Positions 1 through 10,769 of a stretch of DNA of 64,000 bases are shown one piece after another; positions within the stretch are counted from its first letter, which is position 1; the number at the start of each line of letters is the position of its first letter. This DNA is from Ceratorhiza oryzae-sativae (lineage: Eukaryota > Basidiomycota > Agaricomycetes > Cantharellales > Ceratobasidiaceae). The notes below the pieces were generated by a model. The model was not told the origin of the DNA. It worked only from the letters and a program-made list of their open reading frames with translations, and ran no database searches. The translations under genes were made by a program, and so were the position numbers. The stretch spans positions 310,001 through 374,000 of the forward strand of contig JARWMV010000011.1 in the NCBI GenBank assembly GCA_030998015.1. Reading direction: 5' to 3'.

Positions 1-1065
1 CGTCAGGACTGCCTAACGGGTCAAGATGGCCCTCAGCGAGTCTGTGATTTGAATAAATAAGGTTAATGTGAGTTGCTCATCTTGACGATCAATCTTCACG
101 GCTCACGCACAGGGAATAGTAATTAGCAAGAGGATAGATATTGTATTCGACGACCTCGCCGACGACCCATTGAACCCGCCGACCTTGCTTGTATGTATGA
201 GTTTCATCGACCGCAATTAGCCGCGACAGCGAACGAAAGATAGCAGCAGCCTGTCCATGGTGCCATAGGAATGGTCTCGGTTGTGCTTTCGACCTCTTTG
301 CAATCATGGAGCAAACAAAACCCCTTGGTAATACGGTATAAAGCTTTTACCATAAGCCATGGATCTCGTACTCTAGCCTCCACCAGCATACAAACATTGA
401 AATACCCCCGTAGTTTGGCGACGCAGAGTATAGCCGTATCTGCTATGAGGCATAAAGTGACTGGAAATGATGAGACTGTCAAGTATTATACCACCTTAAC
501 TGCCCGAGGAATATAGTCTTTAGGGGGGTTGAGAGGGCTGTGTCGTACGGACACGATTCCGATATAAACGGCAAGCAGGTGGCTATCCCGTACAAGACGG
601 CAAAGAGTGCAGCAATCGCCAGGACAGTTGTCGTCACTTGCCGGTTTATATCCCATAGGTATAACACAAGCCCCACTGCAAATAGCGCTAAAATGTTATA
701 TGATAAATCAGTCTCAACGAACAATAACTTGATTTGCCAAGTGCAAGATGCATGAGTAGTGGCAGTGCGTCCATAATGCCTTGCATCTTCCATTGTACGA
801 TACCGTCCCAACGCTTTTGTCGACGTCGAGCTTGTTCGTGAACTGGTCCAGATCTGCCTGAAAGGGACCTGTGGCACCATTTCTTGGCAAGCATCGCCAT
901 TAGAGATACCCCAATGCTAATGCTGAGAGATGTGAGCCAGAGCGCATTAACCAGGATGGAAGCAGAAGACGGAATAAACTCATCCGAACCAACGCTGGAG
1001 GCAATCCGGTTTGGTTATTGGCCACGGCAATTAGCACATTTTGATATATCTAGTAGTTTAATCTC
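1..1065 (-). pseudogene. 5'-truncated tandem copy of a DUF6535 membrane-protein gene
   Basis: This segment is a diverged direct repeat of 2752-4035, read on the minus strand. Position 1 pairs with about 2754 and similarity fades near 1065. It encodes the same membrane stretch as the full gene (LYLWDINRQV and FAVLYGIATCLPF, residues read from about 690 down to 540). Compared with the full copy it lacks roughly 220 bp between about 258 and 263 (the partner sequence is about 3010-3230). It also lacks everything upstream of about 1065, which holds the first exons in the full gene. The part beyond position 1 lies outside the window. I infer a broken tandem duplicate; the window edge prevents a full check. 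Confidence 0.75.
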
Positions 1066-1226
1066 CGCAAGCGTTTGTCGATTAGCTACAGTGGTACACT
1101 TCTACTTTTCTTCTCTCTACCGCTCACTGTGTCTCTCTCTAAAAGTCGTACCATAGGACCCTGCCCCGCAACGTCTAAAATCGATCATTAGAAAAAAATG
1201 AAACACGGCAAGTGGATCGTTCCACA

Positions 1227-4200
1227 TCACACAGTGGGAGCACACCAACCTCTTGGTCTTGGAGACAGGTAATAGCATACTCGAAGAATCCTTCTCGCTT
1301 TTATCCATCGCTCGTGCGCTTTTCTCCGTTCAAACTCTGCATACAGCCCGGACCATTTCTCGTACAGCCTGCTCGCACCACCCTGGAGCTGCGAAGCCTT
1401 ACCAGTCTGATATGGATTGTCTCCCCTATAAAGTTTGGCACCTCCTGTCGTGGTGTCGAGTGTCCTATAGTGATTCATTATCTCGACAATAATGCCGCCG
1501 TCCATTTCAAGAACTTTTCGGGCTGACATCATGTCGCGAAGCGGCTGGAACCAGATTGCCTCGAACTGCATTTCGTCAATCGTTGCCGGTAGCCCGTCAT
1601 GTGTGAAAGCGCGCTTTATATCGTTGAACTCGTCGCGTTGCAGCAAGGAATCCAGTGCTTGTAGGCGGACGTTTCGGCCCGAGAACGTTGCATTCAGGAT
1701 GCGCTGAACAACACGCCAGAGGCGCAGCATCGCCCGAGGAGAATTCTCGGGATCTGATTGAGCTGCAAGTTCGAACAGTCGCAGAGGAAGCTCGCAGCGC
1801 GCCATAATTTCCGAGTGCGTTGGTCTGGGATACACGTAATATCTCGACGTGCCCAGGAATTCTATACAATAGTCCCACATCTCCTCAGACTTGGCCAGGC
1901 ACATTGCCGAGATATAGTTTCGGTTATCTAGGGTACTTGGTTCCAAGACGTTGAGAACAGACCGGATAAGGAGGCGTGTGTACCGGCCAGTAGAGCGTTC
2001 GGTCATGAGGTATTGCAGGAGGTTGTGCTCGGCATAGGCCGAGGGCAATCGGGTCGTCCCGATCATCGTGATGCACATTTCAACACTCTGCCTGGTGTAC
2101 AGAGACCAGGAGATCTCTGAAATGCCTTGGATATGGATATGCTTATCATAGCTCCGCCAAGCTCTTTGGGCCAAGGTTTGGATGGGGATTGAAAGCGATA
2201 CAAGTTCTTGCCAGATATCGCGCGAGGCCCAAGGAAACAGCGGCAAAAGGCCGATCAACCCGTAGAAAAGCAAGTCATCTCCGCTTTGCCCGATTGAGCT
2301 CATCTGTGTCTTGTAATGATGCAAACGTGCGGCGAGGATTTTTTCAGCCATGTCTTCAGGCCTGGAATCGAGGGTGCCCAGCGAGGGGTTGAATTTTGAA
2401 AGAGCAGTGGCGGCTGAACAAAGAGTGAGAATGATAGCATAACGAAGACTGACAGTGATATCTTCAGTCGATATCAACAGGCGTAAGATGGCATGTATGA
2501 TTTCTGGGATGGAAGCACCGGTGTTGCCTTTAGATATTTGCCATACCAGACAATGTCGGCACCCTTCCAAGAAGGCCAAGAGACTAGAATCATGCAGCTT
2601 GATATCATGTTCAAGATGTTTTGTGATGACAGAGAGGGTTCTTCGTGTGGCACGGTGGACAAGCTTTTGGACCTCATCCAGGTTTAATTCACCATGGAAT
2701 CTCGGCGCCCAGACGCACACCGGCATCAAGGCTGCAGAAGTTTTGATAAACTCATCAGGACTGTCTAACGGGTCAAGGTAGTCCTCATCAAGTCTGCGAT
2801 ATGAATAAATAAAGTTAATGTGAGTTGCTCATCTTGAAGAGCAATCTTCCACGACTCACGTACAGGGAATAGTAATCGGCAAGAGGATAGGTATCGTGTT
2901 TGATGAGCCCGCTGGCGATCCATTGACCCCGTTGATCTTGCTTGTATGTACGAGTTTCATCGACCGCAATTAGCCGTGACAGCGAACGAAAGAGCGCAGC
3001 AGCCTGTCCGTGTTGCATTTGTTTGAGGCCAGTGAGTTTGCGCAATGGCCCCCGTCGGATGAAGCAATTTTCTAAATGACTGTGTACCCGCTGTTGGATA
3101 TCCGATTGACGAAAGCAAGATATTGGCAGCTCGACCGTAGTATCTCCAACGGCTCGTAGGGCAGTGCTAATGTGCCGTTGATCATCCGAATTCAAGGCCA
3201 GCCATTTCAAGATATGACCTGTGACAACATCCATAGGAATGGCCTCGATTGTACTTTTGTCCTCTTTGTGATCATGGAGCCATCCAAAGCCCTTGATAGC
3301 ATGGCATAAATCTTTGACCATAAACCATGGATCTCGTTCTATGCTTCCCACAAAAATAAAACCACTGAAATACCTCTGCAGTTTGGCGACGCAGAGTATA
3401 GCCATGTCTGCTATGAGAAATAAAATGACTAGAACCGGCGAAAAGGTCAAGCAGAACACCACCTTGGCTGGACGGGAAATATAATATTTGAGGGGGGTTG
3501 AGAGGACTGTGTCGTACGGACACGATTCCGATATAAACGGCAGGCAGGTGGCTATGCCGTACAAGACGGCAAAGAGTGCAACAATCGCCAGGACAGTTGT
3601 CGCTACTTGCCGGTTGATATCCCATAGGTATAATACAAGACCCACTGCGAATAGCGCTAAAATATTAAATTAGCGATCAGTCTCAACGAACAATAACTTG
3701 ACTTGCCAAGTGCAAGATGCATGAGTAGTGGCAGTGCGTCCATAATGCCTTGCATCTTCCATTGTACGATACCGTCCCAGCGCTTTTGTCGACGTCGAGC
3801 TTGTTCGTGAAATGGTCCAGATCTGCCTGAAAGGAACCTGTGGCACCATTTCTTGGCAAGCATCGCCATTAGAGATACCCCAACGCTGATGCTGAGAGAT
3901 GCAAGCCAGAGCGCATTAACCAGGATGGAAGCAGAAGACGGAATAAACTCATCCGAACCAACGCTGGCAGGTGGAAGCAATCCAGTTTGGTTATTCGCCA
4001 CGGCAATTAACACATGTGATATATTCAGTAGAGCCAACGCTGAAATTCCTGCGGGATCGGGCTGTAGCTTTTTCATACTTTCGAGAATAAATCTGTAACC
4101 CGGTATTAGTAACATCACAGCGATTTTGAAGAGCAAGCAGAGTTGCTGTTTCAACTCACGCCGTTGAGATCGCCGAGAACAGGGCCGCCTTGGACCACTG

Positions 4201-4641
4201 GTTAGTAAAGCCTGAAGGTGGAGAAACAAAAGATACTCACAAAAACTAGTGTTGCGGAATGCTACTCGGTTAGCGATGTTCTTCTGAGTAATGTAAATAA
4301 ATCTATACTTAAGATCACGTCGAGGGACCTGCGTAAAGGTACTGCGTCAGCACAAGGTAAATGCAGTGTTTACATATTTATGCTTACTTGTCCCAGTCTT
4401 CGCACAACTCCTTATCAGCTAGGTTGGTCTCTTGCACATAAAATCTCCAAATGTTTGCGTCTGGAGCTATTTCACTACCAGGTTTGTCGAAGTTCTCAAC
4501 CTTCGGACCGAGCTATAAAGCGTTGAGAATGCTCTAAGATCACATCATAGTGATAGAGGGACAGGAGCTCACAAGCGACTCATCATCTGCGACAACATTA
4601 GACGTGGCGCCATTGGGCCTCCTGCTCTTAGGAATAAGCAT
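1227..4641 (-). CDS. DUF6535 multi-pass membrane protein, multi-exon
   Basis: This is a large protein of unknown function in the DUF6535 family, which is expanded in Agaricomycetes such as Rhizoctonia. I start it at the ATG at 4639-4641. Early exons give ANIWRFYVQETNLADKE and then SLDVIL, the usual lead-in to the domain. An intron near 4150 then joins AALFSAISTA to FILESMKKLQPDPA. VNALWLASLSISVGVSLMAM (about 3900) and the helices VLAIVALFAVLYGIATCLPF (about 3590) and LVILFLIADMAILCVAKL (about 3400) are membrane segments. The C-terminal 500 residues (2729-1227) are a soluble, mostly helical region without a motif I recognise. The exact splice near 4310-4200 is not resolved. The cell role is unknown. 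A truncated tandem copy lies downstream and a CpG-decayed 5' fragment lies at 10,770-11,290. Confidence 0.75.
2752..4035. repeat. Partner segment of the DUF6535 tandem duplication
   Basis: This stretch aligns by eye with 1-1065 in the same orientation. It includes the long shared blocks around 2755-3010, 3235-3660 and 3670-4000. The two copies differ by scattered substitutions and by the 220-bp deletion in the left copy. The duplicated unit therefore covers the central part of the gene, and the full-length gene sits between the two repeat copies. Confidence 0.8.
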
Positions 4642-5150
4642 ATGTTTCTTAGATTTTGTAGAATCAATAGCTAGTAAAGTATAAAATAGTGAAAAGACAG
4701 CGATTTAAAGACAGCGAATACAGTAGACCACTTGTTGCTCGTTGGTGGGTCTTAAGCGAGCCTCTGCTTCGCAACGAACCCTTGGCGTTTCTGCCTTGGT
4801 CAGCGCTTGGTCAGCGCTTTTGCTTTTTTTGCTCGTGTAAAGCATATCGTAGATCATCAGGAGGGTCCGTACAGGCTCGAGAGGCTATTAGAGCCTGTAG
4901 AGGTGCAGAGCCGTAGGTCCTTCTGGGGAGCCGCTGGGCGCGCTAGAGAGGCTTGATGCTCAATCTGTAAGCATAAATTTCAAATACATAACAGAATGGC
5001 CTTTTGTCCAAAGGTGTTGTGTGTGGGAGAGTATTTGGTGTTTTTCTCACTCAATTCTCATGCAAATGAGCTTTTAATTGAAGATTCAAGACCCTGGAAG
5101 CATGGTCCATTGAGAGATAAATTTCCAGCAATTTGAAATTTGTGCATGTG
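4642..5150. other. DUF6535 gene upstream region; edge of the CpG-poor block
   Basis: I see no gene here. The first 100 bases resemble the bases upstream of the decayed paralogue at 11,240-11,340, so part of the promoter was duplicated with the gene. A short direct repeat of about 10 bases (GGTCAGCGCTT) occurs twice near 4798-4819. CpG is common up to about 4,960 and then nearly vanishes, marking the start of the transposon block. Confidence 0.5.
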
Positions 5151-5155
5151 GTGGG

Positions 5156-5674
5156 TGTCATGGCCTAGACCATGAGCACGATTTTATTATGAATTTTCTA
5201 TATTTTATAACCTCCTTTTTTACAATGTTTTGGACAAGTCCCGTTTATTCAGATATATGCAGTTTATTTACCTTCATGTCATGTGACCTTGTTGTTGTTG
5301 ACTCAATGTTTGGTGTTACCAGAATGTTCTGTAGTGATGTGGCACTGTTAGCTTCTTATTGGTCCTGGTTTTTGATTTGTACTGCCTCAGCCATGAATAT
5401 ATAAGGGAGAGTCTGAGAGCCTTAAGCCTCAGAACTCGACCTCCTGTTCTACCATCCAGTTTCTCACCAGTGGTCGCCATGCCATTTGGTGTTTGCCCAG
5501 TTGCCTTTGCAACAAGTGCCCCTACTCTATCCCCTGCATCTCATCGCTCCAAAACCCTTGCTCCCTGCACGTCCAACCTTAGATGTTGCGGTTTGACCTC
5601 TGGCCATTATAGCCTATAGGTCCGCCATCACCTCACAAGTGTTTGGCCTTAGTCGTGTGGGCGTGACCTTTACA
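5156..5674 (+). mobile_element. Solo LTR, family C, with target duplication GTGGG
   Basis: The segment starts TGTCATGG, ends TTTACA and is flanked on both sides by GTGGG (5151-5155 and 5675-5679), the 5-bp duplication left by an integrase. Inside, a TATA-like run near 5397 is followed by a segment ending AAGCCTCAGAACTC that recurs in the other copies. A second copy begins at 9694 and an inverted one ends at 10742. No internal retrotransposon genes are present, so this is a solo LTR. It keeps more CpG than its neighbours and is probably younger than the rest of the nest. The superfamily is not determined. Confidence 0.85.
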
Positions 5675-5679
5675 GTGGG

Positions 5680-6192
5680 GACTGGCAATTGCATTCTTCC
5701 TCCACACAGCCACTAACCAAAAGCAGGCATGCATTTGTGGTTTAAGATTTATGGACAGAACATGTTGTTTTTGTGTCTAGTGTCATGGTATAATAAATAG
5801 AGTGCTTGAATTTGAAGGCATTGTCCATTAAAAAACCCAACCTCCAGACTAAAAAAAGTCCTCAAGGCTCTTGAATAAGGCTAAGATGGTGATGGATCAT
5901 ACATATTGAAAGGAGAATCCCTTACAATGAGCAGTAAAGGGCTATCAAAATTCACTTCACACTTATCAGATGAGCCAATCAGTTCAAAAGGAACAATCAG
6001 TTTAGCCAAAAACACTGGCCAAAAAAGGCCATCTCAAGATCAGAACTGGTGATGTAATCAATCTCTCCAAACCTTCTGTTGCCTTGCCCTTCCATCACTG
6101 CATTTATCCACTTCTCATGATGCCTAGATCTAGCAATTCTATTACAAAGAAACATTGTTCAGGTGCACAGGATACTCAATTGGCTGCACTTC
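5680..6192. other. CpG-free decayed repeat sequence, unassigned
   Basis: I see no open frame worth calling and no CpG after about 5,680. The sequence is AT-rich with many TG and CA dinucleotides, as expected for old methylated repeats. It is probably further transposon remains, but I cannot assign it to a family. Confidence 0.4.
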
Positions 6193-6445
6193 TGTTACAG
6201 GTCAGGGTACACTAGAATATCTAGAGCTTAAGCAAATGTAGATATGTTAGTATACACTAATCATACTCAATACTTCTTAGACTAGGGTAAGAAGGCTCAA
6301 AGTAGTTGCAATGCAATCAAGTAGCACTCAAGGTAGTCTTAATCTTTCACAGTGTAAACTGACTAATTTATAGGTATAAAGAGCAAGACTACTATGGTCA
6401 GGTTCCCTTAGATATCTTAAATGTAGTTCAACCCTAGTTGCTTTG
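6193..6445 (+). mobile_element. LTR family A, 5' fragment
   Basis: It begins TGTTACAGGTCAGGGTACAC and matches the first 250 bp of the complete family A LTRs at 7930 and 58348. Similarity stops near 6445. A short inverted end of the same family (TGTTATGGATTACTAACATT, 6447-6466) follows, directly before the Tc1-type terminus. It seems that the Tc1 element landed at a TA inside an inverted family A copy next to this fragment. Confidence 0.75.
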
Positions 6446-6562
6446 TGTTATGGATTACTAACATTTTATATTACAGTTTGGGACAAAACTGCTTGCAGTG
6501 ATTGAAGTTCTGACTTTGAACACTAATAACTTGAGACCCAGTGCATGCAACCACATGTATTT

Positions 6563-7118
6563 TGTTGTGACCCTCTGGATGCTTCCTTGCAAAGCCCTTA
6601 AGTAGTGGCTGCATTGACAGTTTGGTGCTATGCAGTATGTATTGAGTGTTCTAGTTACAGTGTTTGCTATGGTCTATGGTGGTTGACAAGATAAAGCAAG
6701 CTGAGGTGTCCAGTCTTGCTTTATCTTTCTTATATATGCCTGTGGCTGCAGTGGCTGCAGATGTATTATCTAAGCACAATCTGCAGTAGGTGCAGGTTAT
6801 ATACAGTACTATGGGTTAGGTAATTGTTTGTCTTAAGTTTGTGCAGCTCCAAATCTTATAGAGCTGTGCAAGGTCCAAGGGGTAAGTGCTGAGGTCATGT
6901 GATCCTACTGTAAGCACTGAGATCACATGACAACTTGCTCCTTGCTCCAAGTAACAATGCAGAGAAATGCTGGAGCAAGTTCAGGGTAACCACCATAAGT
7001 GCCAGTTAAGCACCAAGATCACATGACCTTGTTTATGGCTTGTTCTGCTTAGGAAAAATGCCATAAATCTGTAAAAATATTTGGTTATTCTGTTATGTCC
7101 GTTTGACAGGTCATAACA
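6563..7118 (-). mobile_element. Decayed solo LTR of the Ty3 family D, target duplication TATTT
   Basis: Read in reverse this is the same LTR as the one at 59813-60488. It starts TGTTGTGACC, ends GGTCATAACA and is flanked by TATTT on both sides (6558-6562 and 7119-7123). Nearly every CpG of the young LTR is TG or CA here; one CpG remains near 7100. It still has the TATA segment and the hairpin that forms the predicted transcript start (about 6690-6730). It carries fewer internal tandem repeats than the young copy, hence its shorter length. Confidence 0.9.
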
Positions 7119-7274
7119 TATTTAGCACTATTTGATAGCCTTATATCTCAGCTACAAAATAAATATACATGAGGCATACTTGATCACAAAACTGCATACA
7201 TCTGAGCAAAACAATACAAGATGTGCATACTAGCAGTTTTGTCCCCAAAAATCCAGATATCTGTCCAGAGATAT

Positions 7275-9605
7275 TTAATATGGAATTCCCTTTCCTTTCC
7301 TTTTCAAAACCATAGCCATGCACCTAGGCATGCTTTTTATAAGTTTTTGGCAGTAGTTTTCACCAAATTGGTTCCAGACATCCTGGACACAATCCCATAA
7401 CTCCAGGATCCCTGCAGGTGGGGCTTTGTACTTGCCTAGGTGCCATTTAAGCTCTGCCCAAAGGTTTTCAATTGGGTTGAGGTCTGGAGAGTTGGCTGGC
7501 CACTCCATTACCTCAATTTCATGGTCATTGAACCAGTTTAGGCAAACATTTGCCTTATGGGAGCTGGCATTGTGTTGCTGAAAAATCACCTCTCCAGACT
7601 CCAATCCCAAGAGCTCAAGGCTTCATGAAAGCTCATCACCTAAAATCTCCAGGTGTAACTCCTTGTTCAAGGTATGCTCCAAATGACACCCAAAGCCAGT
7701 TCCTGACCATCCCATACACCCCCAAAACATGAGTGATCCTCCACCAAAATTTGCAGTTGGAACAATCTGCCAATCTGTGAGTGTTTCCCCTTGGCAAGCC
7801 CATGTTCAGTGAATCCCATCTGACCCTAACTGATTGATTTTTGTCTCATCTGACCATAATACCTGCTTCCAGTCCTCTGTTGTCCAGTCTTGGTGTGCCT
7901 TGGCAAATGCAATCCAATTACAGATCTGCTGTTATGGGTCAGGGTACACTTGAATATCTAGAGCTTAAGCAAATGTAGATAGGTTAGTATACACTAATTG
8001 TACTCTATACTTCTTAGACTAGAGTAAGAAGGCTCAAAGTAGTTGCAATGTGATCAAGTAACACTCAAGGTAGTCTTAATCTTTCACAGTGTAAACTGAC
8101 TAATTTATAGGTATAAAGAGCAAGACTACTATGGTCAGGTTCCCTTAGATATCTTAAATGTAGTTCAGCCCTAGTCACTTGGACTAACTGATACTAATCT
8201 TAATACTAGACTTAAGCAATAGCTTATAGGATAGATGGTGGGCTGCCTAATGCATGTACTTCCTCAGCTACAGGTACTTAGATTTCCTCTAATAGCTGGT
8301 ACTTAATGTCATGCTCAATCAGGCAATATTGTATCCTTATATATCTCTGTATATAAGATACAATGAATCAGACAGTATATAACTAATATGGTACTTTATT
8401 CCTCAGTACTAGTTATATAAGAAATCACACACAGACAAGAGAAATAGAAAGAGAAAAGAAACCAATAACCAGTCTGGGTTGAGTAGAGAGGAGGAGTGGT
8501 CTGGAAGGGCCTCAGAGGAGGTCCTTTTATACCCTGAGGAGGGCATCCCAGAGCCAAATAGATGCATGCATGCCAGTGCGATCATCAAAAGAGGGTACTG
8601 CTATACTTGGGGTACACCCTAGCCCAGTATAGGATAAGAGAGTAAAGACAGGGTGTGGATCAAAGGCATTGATGCATCTGAGACCTGCTATTGGCTTGTA
8701 GATCATATTATCATAGTATATACATGTAATGAACAGAGGCTACATCTCAGTGAGTCATAAAGTGAGTCAGAGAAGCTTCTGGATCAATTTGGAAAGCTCT
8801 CCTGAGTCACTGGAGTCATTAGATCTTGATTGATGGTCCAGTAAGATTCTAATGATCTTTGGACTGTTCTGGTGTGAGGATCTGGTGGATTGCAACAATC
8901 TTTGGGCAGCAGATACCACTGAAGATTAGCTATCAATAGAGCATAAGATTGCTTTGATAGCGTAAGCAGTTGCCAAGATATGAGTGGTGCAACGTTGTAA
9001 TCAATATCTCCTGATAAGAGGAAATATTGCAACCTCTATATCTCTCTGGGTTCTTAAGATAAAATCACAATAAAATATGCATTGGAAAGAGAATAATTCG
9101 TACTATTTAATGGAATACAAATAGTACAAATTCAGATGCATACAAATTCATTTAATTTCAGGAAAATTACAGAGGCATTGCTTGAGGTTGGCAGAGCAGA
9201 CTAAATTAATAGAAAAATGTTAGTGATCCATAATATCTGCTGTGGGGTATGCCTTGGTTTTTTAGTGCCCTTAACTGGCCTTAAACCTGCCCCCTTCAGT
9301 GTGCAACAGACAGTTTTACAATGTATGGACTACCCTGTAAGATTGCAGAGCAATTGGGTGGCCTTGCAGGTGGAGACTGAGTTATGGTTGGTTACAAGTT
9401 GAACAGCATGGCAAATTGCTGTTGGATTCAGCTTGCAAGGACACCCACCCTTTGATTTGCAGAGGTCTGGGCAATACCTAGCACGTATTTTTGTAATAGA
9501 TGCAGATGAAATTGTCAGTCTAGCTTGAATTTGAGAATATTTATGCCCAGAATCAAGTAGTGAAAGCACAGAGTCAATTTGATCCTGAGTGAGTGGAGGG
9601 GGCAT
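7275..9605 (-). pseudogene. Tc1/mariner transposase, split by a solo LTR
   Basis: The N-terminal helix-turn-helix part starts at 9605 (TQDQIDSVLSLLDSGHKYSQ, then GGCPCKLNP). The LTR at 7930-9235 interrupts the frame. Across the target duplication the catalytic part continues with WIAFAKAHQDWTTEDWKQVL and WSDETKIN, then GGSLMFWGCM. It ends with QQHNASSHKA and SPDLNPIENLWAELKWHL, the signature of DDE transposases of this superfamily. In-frame stops are present (for example just before TWACQGETLTDW), and the asparagine in QQHN replaces the usual aspartate of the HDNA-type motif. It cannot be active. Confidence 0.85.
7930..9235 (+). mobile_element. Solo LTR family A (1306 bp), target duplication TCTGC
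   Basis: It starts TGTTATGGGTCAGGG and ends GATCCATAATA, with TCTGC on both sides (7925-7929 and 9236-9240). A 1313-bp copy at 58348-59660 matches over its whole length. The two starts, TGTTATGGG and TGTTACAGG, are what deamination of one ancestral TGTTACGGG would give on opposite strands. There is a TATA-rich stretch around 8334-8360. No gag or pol lies nearby, so the parent retrotransposon family is unknown. Confidence 0.9.
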
Positions 9606-9634
9606 GCCTAGATGACTGGTTTGTTATCAATCTC

Positions 9635-9693
9635 AAGGCTACATGCATCTACTTGGCTCTGGAATGCCCTCCTCAGGGTATAAAAGGACCTCC
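9635..9693 (-). mobile_element. LTR family A, internal fragment in reverse orientation
   Basis: The stretch with CTCCTCAGGGTATAAAAGGA is the reverse complement of the interior of the family A LTRs (about 8515-8575). It ends abruptly where a family C LTR begins at 9694. It is probably the far side of the inverted family A copy that received the Tc1 element. Confidence 0.7.
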
Positions 9694-10225
9694 TGTCATG
9701 GCCTAAGACCATGACCACAATTTTATTATGAATTTTAATCATTTTATTTTACTAATGTTTTCTTTGTATTTTGGACAAGTCCTGTTTATTTGGATATATG
9801 CAGATTATTTACCATCATGTCATGTGACCTTGTTGTTGTTGTTGATGTACTGTTTGGTTTATCCAGAATGTTCCATGTTGATCTGGCATAGTTACTCCTT
9901 ATTGGTCCTGGTATTTCATATGTACAGCCTTGGCCTTGAATATATAAGGGAAAGTCTGAGAGCCTTAAGCCTCAGAACTCAACCACCTGTTCTACCCTCT
10001 TGCAACCTTTGCACCAGTGGTTGCCATGCCACTTGGTTTCTTGCCCAGACTTCTTTAAGTCAAGTGCACCCTTACTATTACCATCAATGTGCCTTGTCAC
10101 ACCCATCCCCTTTATTACTGCACTACCTACCTTAGTAGTTGCAGTTTGTGCTCTGGCCATCATAGCCTATAGGGTCACCTTCACCTCAGACATGTCATGT
10201 CAAGGCTGGAGCCTTAGACAGGGGC
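9694..10225 (+). mobile_element. LTR family C, second copy
   Basis: It begins TGTCATGGCC and follows the copy at 5156 through the TATA region (about 9940-9950) and on to about 10,170. It then diverges, so the 3' end is approximate. I could not find a target duplication, and the following 200 bp are of unclear origin. The copy is CpG-poor, unlike the one at 5156. Confidence 0.75.
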
Positions 10226-10414
10226 AAATACCAACAAAGGGTATTGCCTGACTCTACTGCAATAAATACAGAGAGTTGACCTGCAATGTCTAGGGGACAC
10301 ACAGGGAAGGAGGAAGGGGTAGAAGGCAATGAGGCACCAAGGATAGGATTTATAAGAGGTGCACTTGTACTTAAGAGTACTGGGCAGGAGCTGTTATGGC
10401 TTGGTGACCACACA

Positions 10415-10742
10415 GGTAGAAGGGATGACAGGACAAGAGGTTGAGTTCTGAGGCTTAAGGCTCTCAGACTCTCCCTTATATATTCAGCTAACTACTGTGT
10501 ACAAGTTCTCATACAGCATAGAGGTGAGATACAACTGCAAGAGAATAACTGAGATGAGACAAGCACAGTACTAGAACAAGCTGAGATGGAAAACACTAAA
10601 ATAAGTGCCATGGCACTATTACATAATGTGGCAATGTATATATTGTAAAAAATAGAATAAACTTGACTTAGAGAAAAATATATAAAAGATGAAAATGAAA
10701 ATAAAATATAATAAATTGTGTTCATGATGTTGGGTCATGACA
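10415..10742 (-). mobile_element. LTR family C, inverted partial copy
   Basis: It ends GTCATGACA at 10742, the reverse complement of the family start, and contains the inverted promoter segment (GAGGCTTAAGGCTCTCAGAC near 10450). Together with the copy at 9694 it makes a head-to-head pair about 190 bp apart. The 3' part of the LTR is missing or too diverged to see. Confidence 0.7.
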
Positions 10743-10769
10743 TGTTAGGCCTATTAGTTAAGGTTGTGG

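Larger units (their letters stand above)
6474..9634 (-). mobile_element. Dead Tc1/mariner element carrying two LTR insertions
   Basis: One terminus is visible: TA followed by CAGTTTGGGACAAAACTGC at 6474. A related inverted motif (AGTTTTGTCCCC) lies at about 7236. The transposase reads on the minus strand from 9605 to 7275. Two solo LTRs sit inside: one at 6563-7118 in the 3' non-coding part and one at 7930-9235 inside the transposase. The other terminus is not seen. It probably lies near or was lost at 9610-9634, where inverted family A sequence resumes. CpG is almost absent throughout, so this is an old copy. Confidence 0.75.
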
